Source: Mobiluncus sp034180645
GTDB taxonomy: Bacteria; Actinomycetota; Actinomycetes; Actinomycetales; Actinomycetaceae
Direction: 5' to 3'
Length of the DNA stretch: 64,000 bases
Assembly (NCBI RefSeq): GCF_034180645.1
Contig: NZ_JAXFNY010000008.1
Coordinates: 124,001-188,000, forward strand
In this document: positions 44,417 through 53,033 of the stretch, piece after piece
Numbering within the stretch: position 1 is the stretch's first letter
Layout of the letters: every line of letters starts with the position of its first letter
The notes under the pieces: model-generated
Seen by the model: only the letters and a program-made list of their open reading frames with translations
What the model was told of the DNA's origin: nothing
Database searches by the model: none
Position numbers and translations under genes: made by a program

Positions 44417-44890
44417 TTACTGCACGATATCGGCGAAACCGGCCGACACCACTTGTGCCAAATCCTGAGGATTAACCACAATTTGCCGGCCGCGCAACCC
44501 TGCCGAGACATAGAACTTATCGTGCAATACGGCGGTTTCTTCGATGACAGTGGGGAACAATTTTTTCATCCCCAACGGGGAGCAACCCCCGCGGATATAC
44601 CCCGTCACGTCCCGCAGCGTCCGCCAATTGATGAGCTGGACATGTTTCACGCCGAAATGCGCGGCGGTCTTTTTCAAATCCAGTTCGGCATCGGCGGGAA
44701 CGACCGCGACATAGTGTCCGCCCTGCCCGTCCTCCAACACTAGGGTCTTGTAGATGAGTTCGGCAGAAATCCCCAAGACTTCGGCAGTGTGCAGCGCACC
44801 GATGTCACCGTCCGTGGGGTAGCTCGAGGTTTCGTAAGCTACCCCGGCGCCGTCCAACAGTCGCATCGCGTTAGTCTTGGTAGTTTTCAT
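44417..44890 (-). CDS. ybaK: YbaK/EbsC-type Cys-tRNA deacylase
   Basis: A 157-residue editing protein of the INS/YbaK family that hydrolyses mischarged Cys-tRNA(Pro). MKTTKTNAMRLLDGAGVAYE starts the domain, giving the ATG at 44890. The catalytic lysine region is ELIYKTLVLED, with VPADAELDLKKTAAHFG and GYIRGGCSPLGMKK, the family GGxSPxG loop. It stands 60 bases from pdxS and is followed by the HIT gene on its other side, all on the same strand. Confidence 0.93.
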   Translation of the reverse strand: MKTTKTNAMRLLDGAGVAYETSSYPTDGDIGALHTAEVLGISAELIYKTLVLEDGQGGHYVAVVPADAELDLKKTAAHFGVKHVQLINWRTLRDVTGYIRGGCSPLGMKKLFPTVIEETAVLHDKFYVSAGLRGRQIVVNPQDLAQVVSAGFADIVQ

Positions 44891-44932
44891 CGTGATTGAG
44901 CTGCAGTTTCTCAAGTCCGGTACCGAGAGGTT

Positions 44933-45490
44933 TCAGATTTCGCGCGGCTGCCAGTCGCCGAACGCCTGGGCCAGGACCTGGCGGGTCTGACCCAACAGTT
45001 CCGGGACGGCTTTCGTGCGCGCCACGATGGGAAAGAAATTCGCGTCCCCCGCCCAGCGCGGCACGATGTGTTGATGCAGGTGTCCGGCGATTCCGGCACC
45101 CGCGACCGTGCCTTGGTTCATCCCCAGGTTAAAGCCTTGCGGCGCTTTGACCTGGCGAATGACCTCCATAGTATGCGCGGTCAGCTCGCCGAATTCGATA
45201 CGTTCGACAAAGTCCAAATCGGTGTAGTCAGGAACGTGCCGGTAGGGTAAGACCAAAACATGACCGGGATTGTATGGAAACAGGTTCATCACCACAAAAC
45301 AAGTCTTGCCCCGATACACAATCAGGTTCTGTTCGTCGTCCCCTTTCGGGCCCTCGCAAAACGGGCACGCTTGTACATCACGATGCGGCCCATCGTCGAT
45401 GTACACCATTCGATGAGGCGTCCACAGGCGCTCCAACCCGTCAGTTTGCGCACCAAAGTTTTCGCTTGATTCCGCGGGTAGGTCAGTCAT
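44933..45490 (-). CDS. HIT-family protein, diadenosine tetraphosphate phosphorylase-like
   Basis: A 185-residue HIT protein. The catalytic histidine triad HLHQHIVPRW occupies 137-146 (H137, H139, H141). ACPFCEGPKGDD at 41-52 carries a CxxC, and VMNLFPYNPGHVLVLPYRHV is the family core. Sequence and place directly after thrS match the mycobacterial Ap4A phosphorylase Rv2613c. One base separates its ATG from the thrS stop, so the two are coupled. Confidence 0.92.
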   Translation of the reverse strand: MTDLPAESSENFGAQTDGLERLWTPHRMVYIDDGPHRDVQACPFCEGPKGDDEQNLIVYRGKTCFVVMNLFPYNPGHVLVLPYRHVPDYTDLDFVERIEFGELTAHTMEVIRQVKAPQGFNLGMNQGTVAGAGIAGHLHQHIVPRWAGDANFFPIVARTKAVPELLGQTRQVLAQAFGDWQPREI

Positions 45491-45491
45491 A

Positions 45492-47501
45492 TTAATCGTT
45501 CCTGCGGCTGCGGATGGCCTCCAGGATTTCCGCTATTGCCTGATCAATCGGGACACCGTTCTTTTGCTCCCCGCCGCGGTATCTAAAGGACACCGCGTTT
45601 GCCTGCGCGTCCTCGCCACCAGCAATGAGAGTGAAAGGAATCTTGTCCTTGGCGGCATTACGAATCTTCTTGCCGAAACGGTCATCTGTCTCATCGACCT
45701 CGACCCGCACACTTTCCGCCCGCAACCGGTCCGCAATGTGCTCGCAGTAATCATTGAATGCCTCTGCTACCGGCACCAAACGCACCTGCACCGGCGCCAG
45801 CCAAGCCGGGAACGCTCCGGCGTAGTGCTCGGTCAGCACCCCAAAGAAACGTTCGATAGAACCGAATAGGGCACGGTGAATCATGACGGGACGCTGACGG
45901 GTGCCATCCGCCGCGGTGTATTCCAAATCGAAACGTTCAGGCAGGTTGAAGTCCAGCTGAATGGTCGACATCTGCCAGGTCCGCCCAATCGCGTCGCGGG
46001 CTTGCACGGAAATCTTGGGACCGTAGAACGCCGCCCCCTCGGGATCCGGCACCAACTCTAAGCCCGAGGCTGTGGCGACTTCCGCCAACGTATTGGTCGC
46101 CTCCTCCCAAATCTCGTCCGTGCCCACGAACTTGTGCGGATCCTTCGTAGAAAGCTCCAGGTAAAAGTCGTCCAAACCGTAGTCCTTGAGCAAATCCAGC
46201 ACGAAGTTCAACAGTTTCGTCAACTCGTCTTTCATCTGTTCACGCGTGCAATAGATGTGGCTGTCGTCCTGGGTAAAGCCGCGTCCGCGGGTCAGGCCGT
46301 GAACCACACCGGATTTCTCGTAACGGTAAACGGTCCCGAATTCGAACAATCGCAGCGGTAGCTCCCGGTAGGAACGCGAGCGGGATTTATAGATGAGGTT
46401 ATGCATGGGGCAGTTCATGGGCTTCAAGTAATAGTCGAAGCCTTCCTTCGTAACGTTGCCGTGGTCGTCGCATTCCTCGTCCACGCGCATGGGCGGGAAC
46501 ATGCCGTCTTTGTACCATTCCAAGTGCCCTGACGTTTCAAACAGCTGACCCTTGGTGACGTGCGGAGTGTAGACGAAAGAGTACCCCTCCTCCAGGTGGC
46601 GGCGCCGAGAATAGTTTTCCATCTCCATGCGCACCATCGCCCCCTTGGGGTGGAACACGGCCAAGCCAGAACCGATTTCCTCCGGGAAACTGAACAGGTC
46701 GAGCTCATTGCCCAGCCGGCGGTGGTCGCGTTTGGCGGCCTCCTCCATGCGGGTCACGTAATCTTTCAGGTCGTCTTTGGTCGCCCAAGCCGTTCCGTAG
46801 ATACGTTGCAGGGAGTCGTTGGCTTGGTCGGCGCGCCAGTACGCGGCCGACACCTTCATCAGCTTAAACACCCCGTTCAGCAGACGGGTCGAAGGTACGT
46901 GCGGCCCGCGGCACAAGTCCTTCCAGGCGACCTCACCGTTCTTGCGCACGTTATCGTAAATCGTCAGTTCGCTACCGCCGACTTCCACCGACGCTACGGC
47001 TGCAGCCTGGTCATTGTCCGCATCCGTCCCTTTCAAACCAATCAATTCCAGCTTGTAAGGCTGATCGGCGAGTTCCTGGCGGCCTTCCTCTTCGGTGACG
47101 ACCCGGCGCACAAACTTTTGGTCTTCTTTGCAGATTCGCGCCATGTATTTTTCAATGGCTTTCAAGTCCTCCGGGGTGAAAGGCTCGTCAACGCCGAAAT
47201 CGTAGTAAAAGCCGTTTTCGATGAAGGGTCCGATACCGTACTTTACGTTCGGGCGAACTTGCTTGACCGCCTGGGCCATCACGTGAGTGCAGGAGTGGCG
47301 CAAAATGTTCAAGCCCATCTCGGAATCAATAGTGATGGCTTCGACTGTGTCCCCGTCGTGAAGTTCGCGATATAGGTCGCGAGCCTGACCGTTGATGAAG
47401 TAAGCGATGACTTCTTTGCGATCCCGGTACAGGTCCTCGCCGGTGATGGTGGATTCAATCTGGGTTGCTTTCCCGTCAATAGTGACGTTAATCTCGGACA
47501 C
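45492..47501 (-). CDS. thrS: Threonyl-tRNA synthetase
   Basis: Class II synthetase, 669 residues. The order is TGS domain (VTIDGKATQIESTITGEDLY), editing domain with HSCTHVMAQAVKQV and CRGPHVPST, core with motif 2 RYEKSGVVHGLTRGRGFTQD and QDDSHIYC, motif 3 PVMIHRALFGSIERFFGVL, then an anticodon domain. The leader (47502-47825) is non-coding and holds several inverted repeats. No T-box (specifier loop plus TGGNACCGCG) was found in it. The HIT gene follows one base downstream. Confidence 0.97.
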   Translation of the reverse strand: MSEINVTIDGKATQIESTITGEDLYRDRKEVIAYFINGQARDLYRELHDGDTVEAITIDSEMGLNILRHSCTHVMAQAVKQVRPNVKYGIGPFIENGFYYDFGVDEPFTPEDLKAIEKYMARICKEDQKFVRRVVTEEEGRQELADQPYKLELIGLKGTDADNDQAAAVASVEVGGSELTIYDNVRKNGEVAWKDLCRGPHVPSTRLLNGVFKLMKVSAAYWRADQANDSLQRIYGTAWATKDDLKDYVTRMEEAAKRDHRRLGNELDLFSFPEEIGSGLAVFHPKGAMVRMEMENYSRRRHLEEGYSFVYTPHVTKGQLFETSGHLEWYKDGMFPPMRVDEECDDHGNVTKEGFDYYLKPMNCPMHNLIYKSRSRSYRELPLRLFEFGTVYRYEKSGVVHGLTRGRGFTQDDSHIYCTREQMKDELTKLLNFVLDLLKDYGLDDFYLELSTKDPHKFVGTDEIWEEATNTLAEVATASGLELVPDPEGAAFYGPKISVQARDAIGRTWQMSTIQLDFNLPERFDLEYTAADGTRQRPVMIHRALFGSIERFFGVLTEHYAGAFPAWLAPVQVRLVPVAEAFNDYCEHIADRLRAESVRVEVDETDDRFGKKIRNAAKDKIPFTLIAGGEDAQANAVSFRYRGGEQKNGVPIDQAIAEILEAIRSRRND

Positions 47502-47661
47502 TTTGCGCCTTTCTCAGTCTTGGTTTACTAAACAATCTTATACGCGACAGAATTAAACGGAAAAAGTTTTAGCTACAGTCCTCTAACGACACGACCGGAG
47601 AAAGACACAAAAATCGGAAAAAGCCAACGCAAAATTCCGCGTAGCACACGCCATCGTGCCA

Positions 47662-47684
47662 GCAATTTTGCTACGCAAAATTGC
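47662..47684. repeat. 10-bp inverted repeat in the thrS leader
   Basis: GCAATTTTGC and GCAAAATTGC are separated by TAC, a perfect 10-bp stem with a 3-base loop. ACGCAAAATT from its right half recurs at 47627-47636, and GCGTAGC (47639-47645) can pair with GCTACGC (47670-47676), giving an alternative structure. The rest of 47502-47661 shows no gene. Confidence 0.7.
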
Positions 47685-47715
47685 GCGCCACTTCCTTGGT
47701 CTCGGATAACGCCCC

Positions 47716-47732
47716 CAGCGGGTCCCCCGCTG
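47716..47732. repeat. 7-bp GC-rich hairpin upstream of thrS
   Basis: CAGCGGG and CCCGCTG flank a TCC loop, a perfect 7-bp stem directly beside the larger palindrome at 47734-47794. Confidence 0.65.
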
Positions 47733-47733
47733 A

Positions 47734-47794
47734 CGTGTTTTGGTTTTATGAGCCTTTGCAAGCCAGCTTGCCCGGCTCATAAAACCAAAACACG
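47734..47794. repeat. Perfect 21-bp inverted repeat with nested 6-bp stem
   Basis: The left arm is 47734-47754 and the right arm 47774-47794, perfectly complementary over 21 bases; the arms contain the run TTTTGGTTTTATGAGCC and its complement. Between them GCAAGC and GCTTGC form an inner 6-bp stem with a CA loop. The whole is a 61-base cruciform-like element between the tRNA cluster and thrS. It has no T-run after it on either strand, so it is not a plain terminator. Confidence 0.8.
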
Positions 47795-47821
47795 CAGGTC
47801 GCGGCTTTATCCTCGACCTGC
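47794..47821 (-). terminator. Hairpin just after the tRNA-Val(GAC) gene
   Basis: GCAGGTCG and CGACCTGC (8 bp) flank a 12-base loop, five bases past the 3' end of tRNA-Val on the minus strand. It may end the Cys-Val tRNA transcript together with the larger palindrome beyond it. There is no U-tract. Confidence 0.45.
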
Positions 47822-47825
47822 GTCG

Positions 47826-47902
47826 TGGTGGGCGATACAGGACTCGAACCTGCGACCTCTTCCGTGTCAAGGAAACGCGCTAACCAGCTGCGCCAACCGC
47901 CC
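47826..47902 (-). tRNA. tRNA-Val (anticodon GAC)
   Basis: A complete cloverleaf on the minus strand: acceptor GGGCGGT / ATCGCCC, D-arm GGCGCAGCTGGTTAGCGC, anticodon loop with GAC, T-arm GCAGGTTCGAGTCCTGT. The 3' CCA is encoded (77 bases in all). It lies 4 bases from tRNA-Cys and probably shares its transcript. Confidence 0.96.
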
Positions 47903-47906
47903 GTCG

Positions 47907-47977
47907 AAGTGGGTACCGGATTCGAACCGGTGTATACGGCTTTGCAGGCCGCTGCCTAGCCACTCGGCCAACCCACC
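47907..47977 (-). tRNA. tRNA-Cys (anticodon GCA)
   Basis: The 71-base cloverleaf has acceptor GGTGGGT / ACCCACT, the anticodon loop CTGCAAA with GCA, T-arm ACCGGTTCGAATCCGGT and the discriminator U73 expected for Cys. CCA is not encoded. Confidence 0.95.
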
Positions 47978-48061
47978 AATGTGGTTTTGAGTATTTTACT
48001 CCATAAAGGAACCCGAACCCGGTACACGTTGCGAAACCGGCACGAGCCCTCAGACAGCCAA

Positions 48062-48102
48062 TTTTTGAGGGGAACCGAACCGAGGCTCGATTCCCCCAAA
48101 AA
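48062..48102. terminator. Terminator hairpin after tRNA-Gly
   Basis: TTTTTGAGGGGAA pairs with TTCCCCCAAAAA (12 of 13 positions) around a 16-base loop that itself contains CGAG-G-CTCG. It lies 4 bases past tRNA-Gly on the minus strand, with its A/T pairs at the stem base, and separates tRNA-Gly from the Cys-Val pair. Confidence 0.65.
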
Positions 48103-48105
48103 CCG

Positions 48106-48178
48106 AGCGGATGACGGGACTCGAACCCGCGACCCTCACCTTGGCAAGGTGATGCTCTACCAACTGAGCCACATCCGC
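48106..48178 (-). tRNA. tRNA-Gly (anticodon GCC)
   Basis: The 73-base cloverleaf has acceptor GCGGATG / CATCCGC, anticodon stem-loop CACCTTGCCAAGGTG with GCC, T-arm GCGGGTTCGAGTCCCGT and discriminator U. CCA is not encoded. It is followed by its own hairpin terminator. Confidence 0.96.
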
Positions 48179-48285
48179 GACAAGCCGGAAAAATCCAACC
48201 TCAGTATCTTACACATAAGTGCGCGGGGGTTGCAAATACTCGACACGCCAGAATGACCCAACGGAGAAAACGCGAGAATCGGAAC

Positions 48286-49284
48286 TTAGAAAAAACCCGT
48301 GGTACCGCCGTTTACTAGCCGCATGTTCACAAGTTTGACTCGCTTTTCTACACGGGACCGATGGCGAATCTGACTGACTAGCTGACGCACGGCTTCCGTG
48401 CCAATCTTTCGGTAAGGAACTTCGAGGGTGGTAGTTCTGGGCTGGTGCAGACGTCCAATAAAAGCATCGCCGATAGCCACAACGGAAACATCGTCTGGCA
48501 CTGAGACTCTCAGAGATTGATCTAACTCTTCCATAAAACCGATGGCAGAAAGTGCCCCACAAAAGACCGCCACACTGTCCAGATGCTTACGCCAAGCCGA
48601 CACCGCACGATGGCCTGATTCCAGGCTATCCCCGACATTTCCCACCGTATGCAGAACCAACCCGTCCCTTTCACACCCAGACCGCAAAGCCTGCAAAACA
48701 CTTCGGTCCAGCCATCTATCTTTGGCGTAAAAGTAAGTTATCGATTGATGCCGCAACGAACTCAGATGTGTCAGCAAGACTGCAACCCCTTGTTCCGTAT
48801 CCGGCACGACGCAAGTTGTTTCATCCATCAAGCAGTTCGTCACTACCAGAGGCTCGGTATTGGGGATTTCCAGGCGAATACGTCCGGGAATCTGCGGATT
48901 ATCAATAATCAACCCATCGACGTTATTGAACTCCCGTTTAACGGTCTGCAGGACTCGCGTAGAAACAGCGGGATACAAAACCGGTAAGTACTGGTCCAGA
49001 ATCATTTTGTCCTGTATCGCAGCCAACATTTGGTACTCCTGGAGACGAATCGTGACCCCGATTTTTTGGGTCAATACGTGTGTTCGTCGCCAAAAAATTT
49101 CCGGTCGTTCATAGCCCAAATCGTTCGCAACTTGGTGCACCAAGGCTTCCGTCTCAGCATTGATACGCCCCGGACGGTTCAACGCCCGCGAAGCGGTAGA
49201 GGTCGCCACATGTGCCACCTTTGCCACATCATCCAAAGTCACGCGCCTTTTGACGGCAACAGCAGAATCTGAAACCTCATACAT
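48286..49284 (-). CDS. LacI-family transcriptional regulator
   Basis: 332 residues. The N-terminal DNA-binding helix-turn-helix with hinge helix is VTLDDVAKVAHVATSTASRA followed by LNRPGRINAETEALV (about 15-50), and a periplasmic-binding-protein-like sensor domain follows (IGVTIRLQEYQ to VPYRKIGTEAVRQLV). SVVAIGDAFIGRLHQPRTTT matches the usual LacI C-terminal core (vigfDd...pplTTv), which has an Asp-Asp here replaced by DAF. It is flanked by tRNA-Gly and tRNA-Val with no sugar genes beside it, so its ligand and targets are unknown. glgX lies 1.5 kb away on the other strand. Confidence 0.93.
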   Translation of the reverse strand: MYEVSDSAVAVKRRVTLDDVAKVAHVATSTASRALNRPGRINAETEALVHQVANDLGYERPEIFWRRTHVLTQKIGVTIRLQEYQMLAAIQDKMILDQYLPVLYPAVSTRVLQTVKREFNNVDGLIIDNPQIPGRIRLEIPNTEPLVVTNCLMDETTCVVPDTEQGVAVLLTHLSSLRHQSITYFYAKDRWLDRSVLQALRSGCERDGLVLHTVGNVGDSLESGHRAVSAWRKHLDSVAVFCGALSAIGFMEELDQSLRVSVPDDVSVVAIGDAFIGRLHQPRTTTLEVPYRKIGTEAVRQLVSQIRHRSRVEKRVKLVNMRLVNGGTTGFF

Positions 49285-49529
49285 GTCAGAATTCTAAACG
49301 TACCCTGTAGGATTTCTGAAAATTATCTGGGCATTTGTCTTAACATATGCGGTTTGTTGGTTTGAACTTCGACCGGCTTTGGCTAAAACTCGGGGATACA
49401 GCCAAACGCGTTTTCTCAGGTTCGCAATAGTGTTCCCGAAAGGCGCCGAATCGAAGGCACCTGCCGTTCTGCCGCGGTACGCCGAGGTTTTGCGTTCGGA
49501 GCTACCTAAGGCTAAACTTGATAAGCCTT

Positions 49530-49604
49530 GGGCCATTAGCGCAGCGGTAGCGCGCTTCCTTCACACGGAAGAGGTCACTGGTTCGATCCCAGTATGGCCC
49601 ACCA
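49530..49604 (+). tRNA. tRNA-Val (anticodon CAC)
   Basis: A plus-strand cloverleaf with acceptor GGGCCAT / ATGGCCC, D-arm AGCGCAGCGGTAGCGC, anticodon loop CTTCACACG with CAC and T-arm ACTGGTTCGATCCCAGT; CCA is encoded. It differs from the GAC isoacceptor 1.6 kb away. The 245 bases before it (49285-49529) hold no recognised gene. Confidence 0.96.
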
Positions 49605-49655
49605 AACTTGTTTTCTGGCGCGCTTAAAACGACTCGAGCCGGGTAAACTTCTGCC

Positions 49656-50756
49656 ATGGCTGCCAAAAAGATTTCTGTCGATACAGTGCTTGAACTGTTC
49701 CGCGAGTTGCCCGCTTCTTCAAAAGTTTCCGCCCTCACCGCACTGGGAACGTCATCGTCCCTGGTCTGGGCAGGCACCACCGCTGCGGGGATGTGGAAAG
49801 TCCATCAAGAGGTTTCCAGTCACCGTTGGTTCTGGGAGGATCACGTCATCTCCGGGCTAGCAAAGCTGGACGAACTGGGGATGCTGGCAAACCCAGAAAT
49901 CTACGCCCCCGGCTTCGAGATGTTTTCTAACGGGGCGCAACGTTATATGCACCGCAGCGACTGGTACTCGAACAAACCGATTTTCCCGCAAACCGGTCAA
50001 AAACTGCATCGTCCCTCGAAAATTAAGAACGCCCCTCCCCTGGTTTACGTCGCTCTCGGTGATTCCGCCGCACAAGGGGTGGGTTGCGAGAACGTGCAGG
50101 ACTCTTACGTGGCTTTGTTTGCCTCCTATCTGCGACGTGCCACGCAGCGACGGGTTATCGTGCTGAATTTTTCCATTTCCGGGGCCATCGCCTCGACCGT
50201 AGTCAACACGCAAATTCCGCAGCTGCTGGCCACGGGCTTAACGCCGGACATTATCACCCTGGACATTGGCGGTAACGATGTGTTTGCCTCCGAGGGGCAA
50301 AGCGCCGAAGATTTCCAGCAACAGATGGAAATTATCCTGAAAAGCCTGCCTGCTCGCGCTTTTATTTCTGAGGTTCCCCCGGCGAAACCCCTCCCCGCAG
50401 ATAAACGCGCCATCGAGATGAATGACATCGTCATCCAGACAGTTTCCGAGTCGGACCACATTTTGGTTCCCATGCGCCACTTAGGAGATGTGCCTCTGTG
50501 GAGAACCCTCATGATTCGTGCCGAGGACGGTTTCCACCCCAACACCGACACCTATCGCCAGATTGCTGCCGAGTTTGTGCGCATGGCCGAACCGCTTCTG
50601 CAGGAACGCGGCTGGTGGCAAGCCTCGACTGCTGACATAGTTCCCCCGCTGCCTGATGAAACGGAGGCCAGTCGTTCCAACCCGTTGAGCGGACTTCTGA
50701 AACTCAATTCCTCCGAAATAGACGATGTCCCACCCGGCGAGGAACAGCCCTCATAA
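49656..50756 (+). CDS. SGNH/GDSL-family hydrolase
   Basis: 366 residues. Block I is GDSAAQG at 135-141 with the nucleophilic serine, block III is DIGGNDVF, and block V is EDGFHPNTDTY with the catalytic Asp-x-x-His. The N-terminal ~60 residues include a hydrophobic stretch (ALGTSSSLVWAGTTAAGMW) that could anchor the protein. A C-terminal ~40-residue acidic tail follows the enzyme domain. Members are esterases, lipases or carbohydrate deacetylases; the substrate is unknown. glgX follows 43 bases downstream. Confidence 0.9.
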   Translation: MAAKKISVDTVLELFRELPASSKVSALTALGTSSSLVWAGTTAAGMWKVHQEVSSHRWFWEDHVISGLAKLDELGMLANPEIYAPGFEMFSNGAQRYMHRSDWYSNKPIFPQTGQKLHRPSKIKNAPPLVYVALGDSAAQGVGCENVQDSYVALFASYLRRATQRRVIVLNFSISGAIASTVVNTQIPQLLATGLTPDIITLDIGGNDVFASEGQSAEDFQQQMEIILKSLPARAFISEVPPAKPLPADKRAIEMNDIVIQTVSESDHILVPMRHLGDVPLWRTLMIRAEDGFHPNTDTYRQIAAEFVRMAEPLLQERGWWQASTADIVPPLPDETEASRSNPLSGLLKLNSSEIDDVPPGEEQPS

Positions 50757-50799
50757 CCCACATTCAGCACACCACGCTGGAGTATGAGATATTTGGATT

Positions 50800-52944
50800 A
50801 TGGAAATTTGGCCAGGAAAACCTTATCCGCTGGGGGCAACTTATGATGGGAGCGGAACAAACTTTGCACTTTTTTCAGCCAACGCTGAAAAAGTGGAACT
50901 CTGTTTAGTAGAGGACGACGGACGGGAAACTGAACGTTTCTCTTTGGAAGAAGTCGATGCCCACGTGTGGCACGGCTACATCCCGAACCTCCGTCCCGGG
51001 CAACACTACGGATACCGGGTTCACGGCCCTTACGACCCCACCAATGGGCAGCGCTTCAATCCGAGCAAACTGTTGCTGGACCCTTATGCCAAAGCCATCG
51101 CCGGCGACTTAGACGGCGACATGTCCATTTTTGCCTATCCGGCCGGGAATCCAGACGGCTATTCCGAGGCAGACTCGGCCGCGCACACAATGCATTCAGT
51201 CGTCATCAACCCCTTCTTTGATTGGGGCAACGACCGTCATCCCCGCTTGGATTACCCGGACCTAGTCATCTATGAAACTCACGTCAAGGGGATGACCATG
51301 TTGAACCCTGCCATTCCCGAAGCGCTGCGGGGCACTTACGCGGGAATGGGACATCCGAACAACGTTTCCTATCTGAAACACTTGGGCGTCAACGCCGTGG
51401 AACTCATGCCGGTGCACCAATTCGTCACCGATCCTTCCCTGGAGGCAAAAGGCCTCAAAAACTATTGGGGTTACAACACTATCGGCTACTTTGCCCCGCA
51501 TAATGGCTACTGTTCGGATCGCCGGGGCGACCGTCAGGTCGAAGAATTTAAACAGATGGTCAAAGACCTGCATTCAGCCGGTATCGAAGTCATCCTCGAC
51601 GTTGTGTACAATCACACCGCCGAGGGCAACCAGATGGGACCGACGCTGTCTTTCCGCGGCTTGGACAACGAAGTGTACTACCGCCTGGTGGAAGGCGACC
51701 GGGAACACTACTTCGACACGACCGGAACCGGCAATTCCCTACTGATGCGCTCCCCCGCGGTACTGCAGCTGATTATGGATTCGCTGCGCTATTGGATTAC
51801 CGAGATGCACGTCGATGGTTTCCGGTTTGACCTCGCGTCAACCCTGGCCCGGGAACTCAGCTCAGTCGACAAACTTTCGGCGTTCTTTGACATCATCCAC
51901 CAAGATCCGATTATTTCCCAGGTCAAGCTCATTGCCGAGCCTTGGGACGTCGGCGAAGGCGGCTACAACGTGGGTGGTTTCCCGATTTTGTGGTCGGAAT
52001 GGAACGGGAAGTATCGCGACACGGTGCGGGACTACTGGCGTGGCGAGCCAGCAAAACTGGGTGAGTTCGCATCCCGGTTCAGCGGTTCGGCAGACCTCTA
52101 TGCCCATACCGGCCGACTGCCGGTGGCCTCCATCAACTTTGTGACCGCCCACGACGGATTTACCTTGCTTGACCTGGTCTCCTATAACGATAAACACAAT
52201 GAAGCCAATGGTGAAGGCGGGGTTGACGGAGACAATAACAACAAATCTTGGAATCACGGGGAGGAAGGTCCCAGCAGCGACGAGTCCATTAATGAACTGC
52301 GCCGCCGCCAACGTTTCAACTTCCTCACCACCCTGCTGCTGTCCCAAGGCGTGCCCATGATTTCTCACGGCGATGAGTTGGGGCGCACTCAGGGCGGTAA
52401 CAACAACGGGTATTGCCAAGACAACGAAACCACCTGGATTCATTGGAACGAAGACGCGCGTGACCATAAGATGTTCGACTTTACCCGAGCTCTGATTCAC
52501 CTGCGCAACGAGCACCCGGTGTTTCGCCGGCGCCGGTTCCTGGCTGGGGACGCGGCTCGCGGCGGAGAATCGGATCGTGGCGACATCGAGTGGTTTAGCG
52601 TCAACGGCGAACATATGACCGATGAAGAATGGACGACCGCTTACGCTAAAGCCCTAACCATTTCCCTAAACGGGGCTTCTATTGACGAGCCGGGCAAACG
52701 CGGTGAGCGCGTGGAAGATGATGATTTTATCCTCATGTTCAACGCCTCCGAAAAGGACTTGGAGTTCACTATGCCCCAGTGGGCTCATGATTTGCAGTGG
52801 TATCGGGTCATCGACACGACCGCGGAACAGCCAATTGAGACGGATTTCGAGCGGGCCAAGCTGCTGGGTTCCCCCGAGACCGTTACGGTACGTTCGCGTT
52901 CCATTGTGGTTTTGGCCTCCCCCTTGGCGGACCCCTCTCTCTAG
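50800..52944 (+). CDS. glgX: Glycogen debranching enzyme GlgX
   Basis: A 714-residue GH13 isoamylase-type enzyme that removes alpha-1,6 branches during glycogen breakdown. The CBM48 domain comes first (YPLGATYDGSGTNFALFSAN), followed by a catalytic barrel with region I VILDVVYNHTAEG, region II VDGFRFDLASTLAR (nucleophile Asp), region III LIAEPWDVGEGGYNVGGFP (acid/base Glu) and region IV INFVTAHDGFTL. The Trp-rich GKYRDTVRDYWRG is typical of GlgX. No other glycogen genes are adjacent. Confidence 0.96.
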   Translation: MEIWPGKPYPLGATYDGSGTNFALFSANAEKVELCLVEDDGRETERFSLEEVDAHVWHGYIPNLRPGQHYGYRVHGPYDPTNGQRFNPSKLLLDPYAKAIAGDLDGDMSIFAYPAGNPDGYSEADSAAHTMHSVVINPFFDWGNDRHPRLDYPDLVIYETHVKGMTMLNPAIPEALRGTYAGMGHPNNVSYLKHLGVNAVELMPVHQFVTDPSLEAKGLKNYWGYNTIGYFAPHNGYCSDRRGDRQVEEFKQMVKDLHSAGIEVILDVVYNHTAEGNQMGPTLSFRGLDNEVYYRLVEGDREHYFDTTGTGNSLLMRSPAVLQLIMDSLRYWITEMHVDGFRFDLASTLARELSSVDKLSAFFDIIHQDPIISQVKLIAEPWDVGEGGYNVGGFPILWSEWNGKYRDTVRDYWRGEPAKLGEFASRFSGSADLYAHTGRLPVASINFVTAHDGFTLLDLVSYNDKHNEANGEGGVDGDNNNKSWNHGEEGPSSDESINELRRRQRFNFLTTLLLSQGVPMISHGDELGRTQGGNNNGYCQDNETTWIHWNEDARDHKMFDFTRALIHLRNEHPVFRRRRFLAGDAARGGESDRGDIEWFSVNGEHMTDEEWTTAYAKALTISLNGASIDEPGKRGERVEDDDFILMFNASEKDLEFTMPQWAHDLQWYRVIDTTAEQPIETDFERAKLLGSPETVTVRSRSIVVLASPLADPSL

Positions 52945-53033
52945 TATTGGGCGACGGGCAGTCCGAAAAGGTATTTCGGGTCTGCAGGGCGTGGTAAGGC
53001 CGGTTTTCCCTCCCTCTCGCTTACGCTGAGAGG

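Noticed and set aside
47734..47794. CRISPR repeat or insertion sequence at the palindrome cluster
   Set aside because: There is no regular spacer array and no transposase frame; the elements are single inverted repeats.
47502..47825. T-box riboswitch upstream of thrS
   Set aside because: No specifier loop or T-box sequence (TGGNACCGCG) was found, only inverted repeats.
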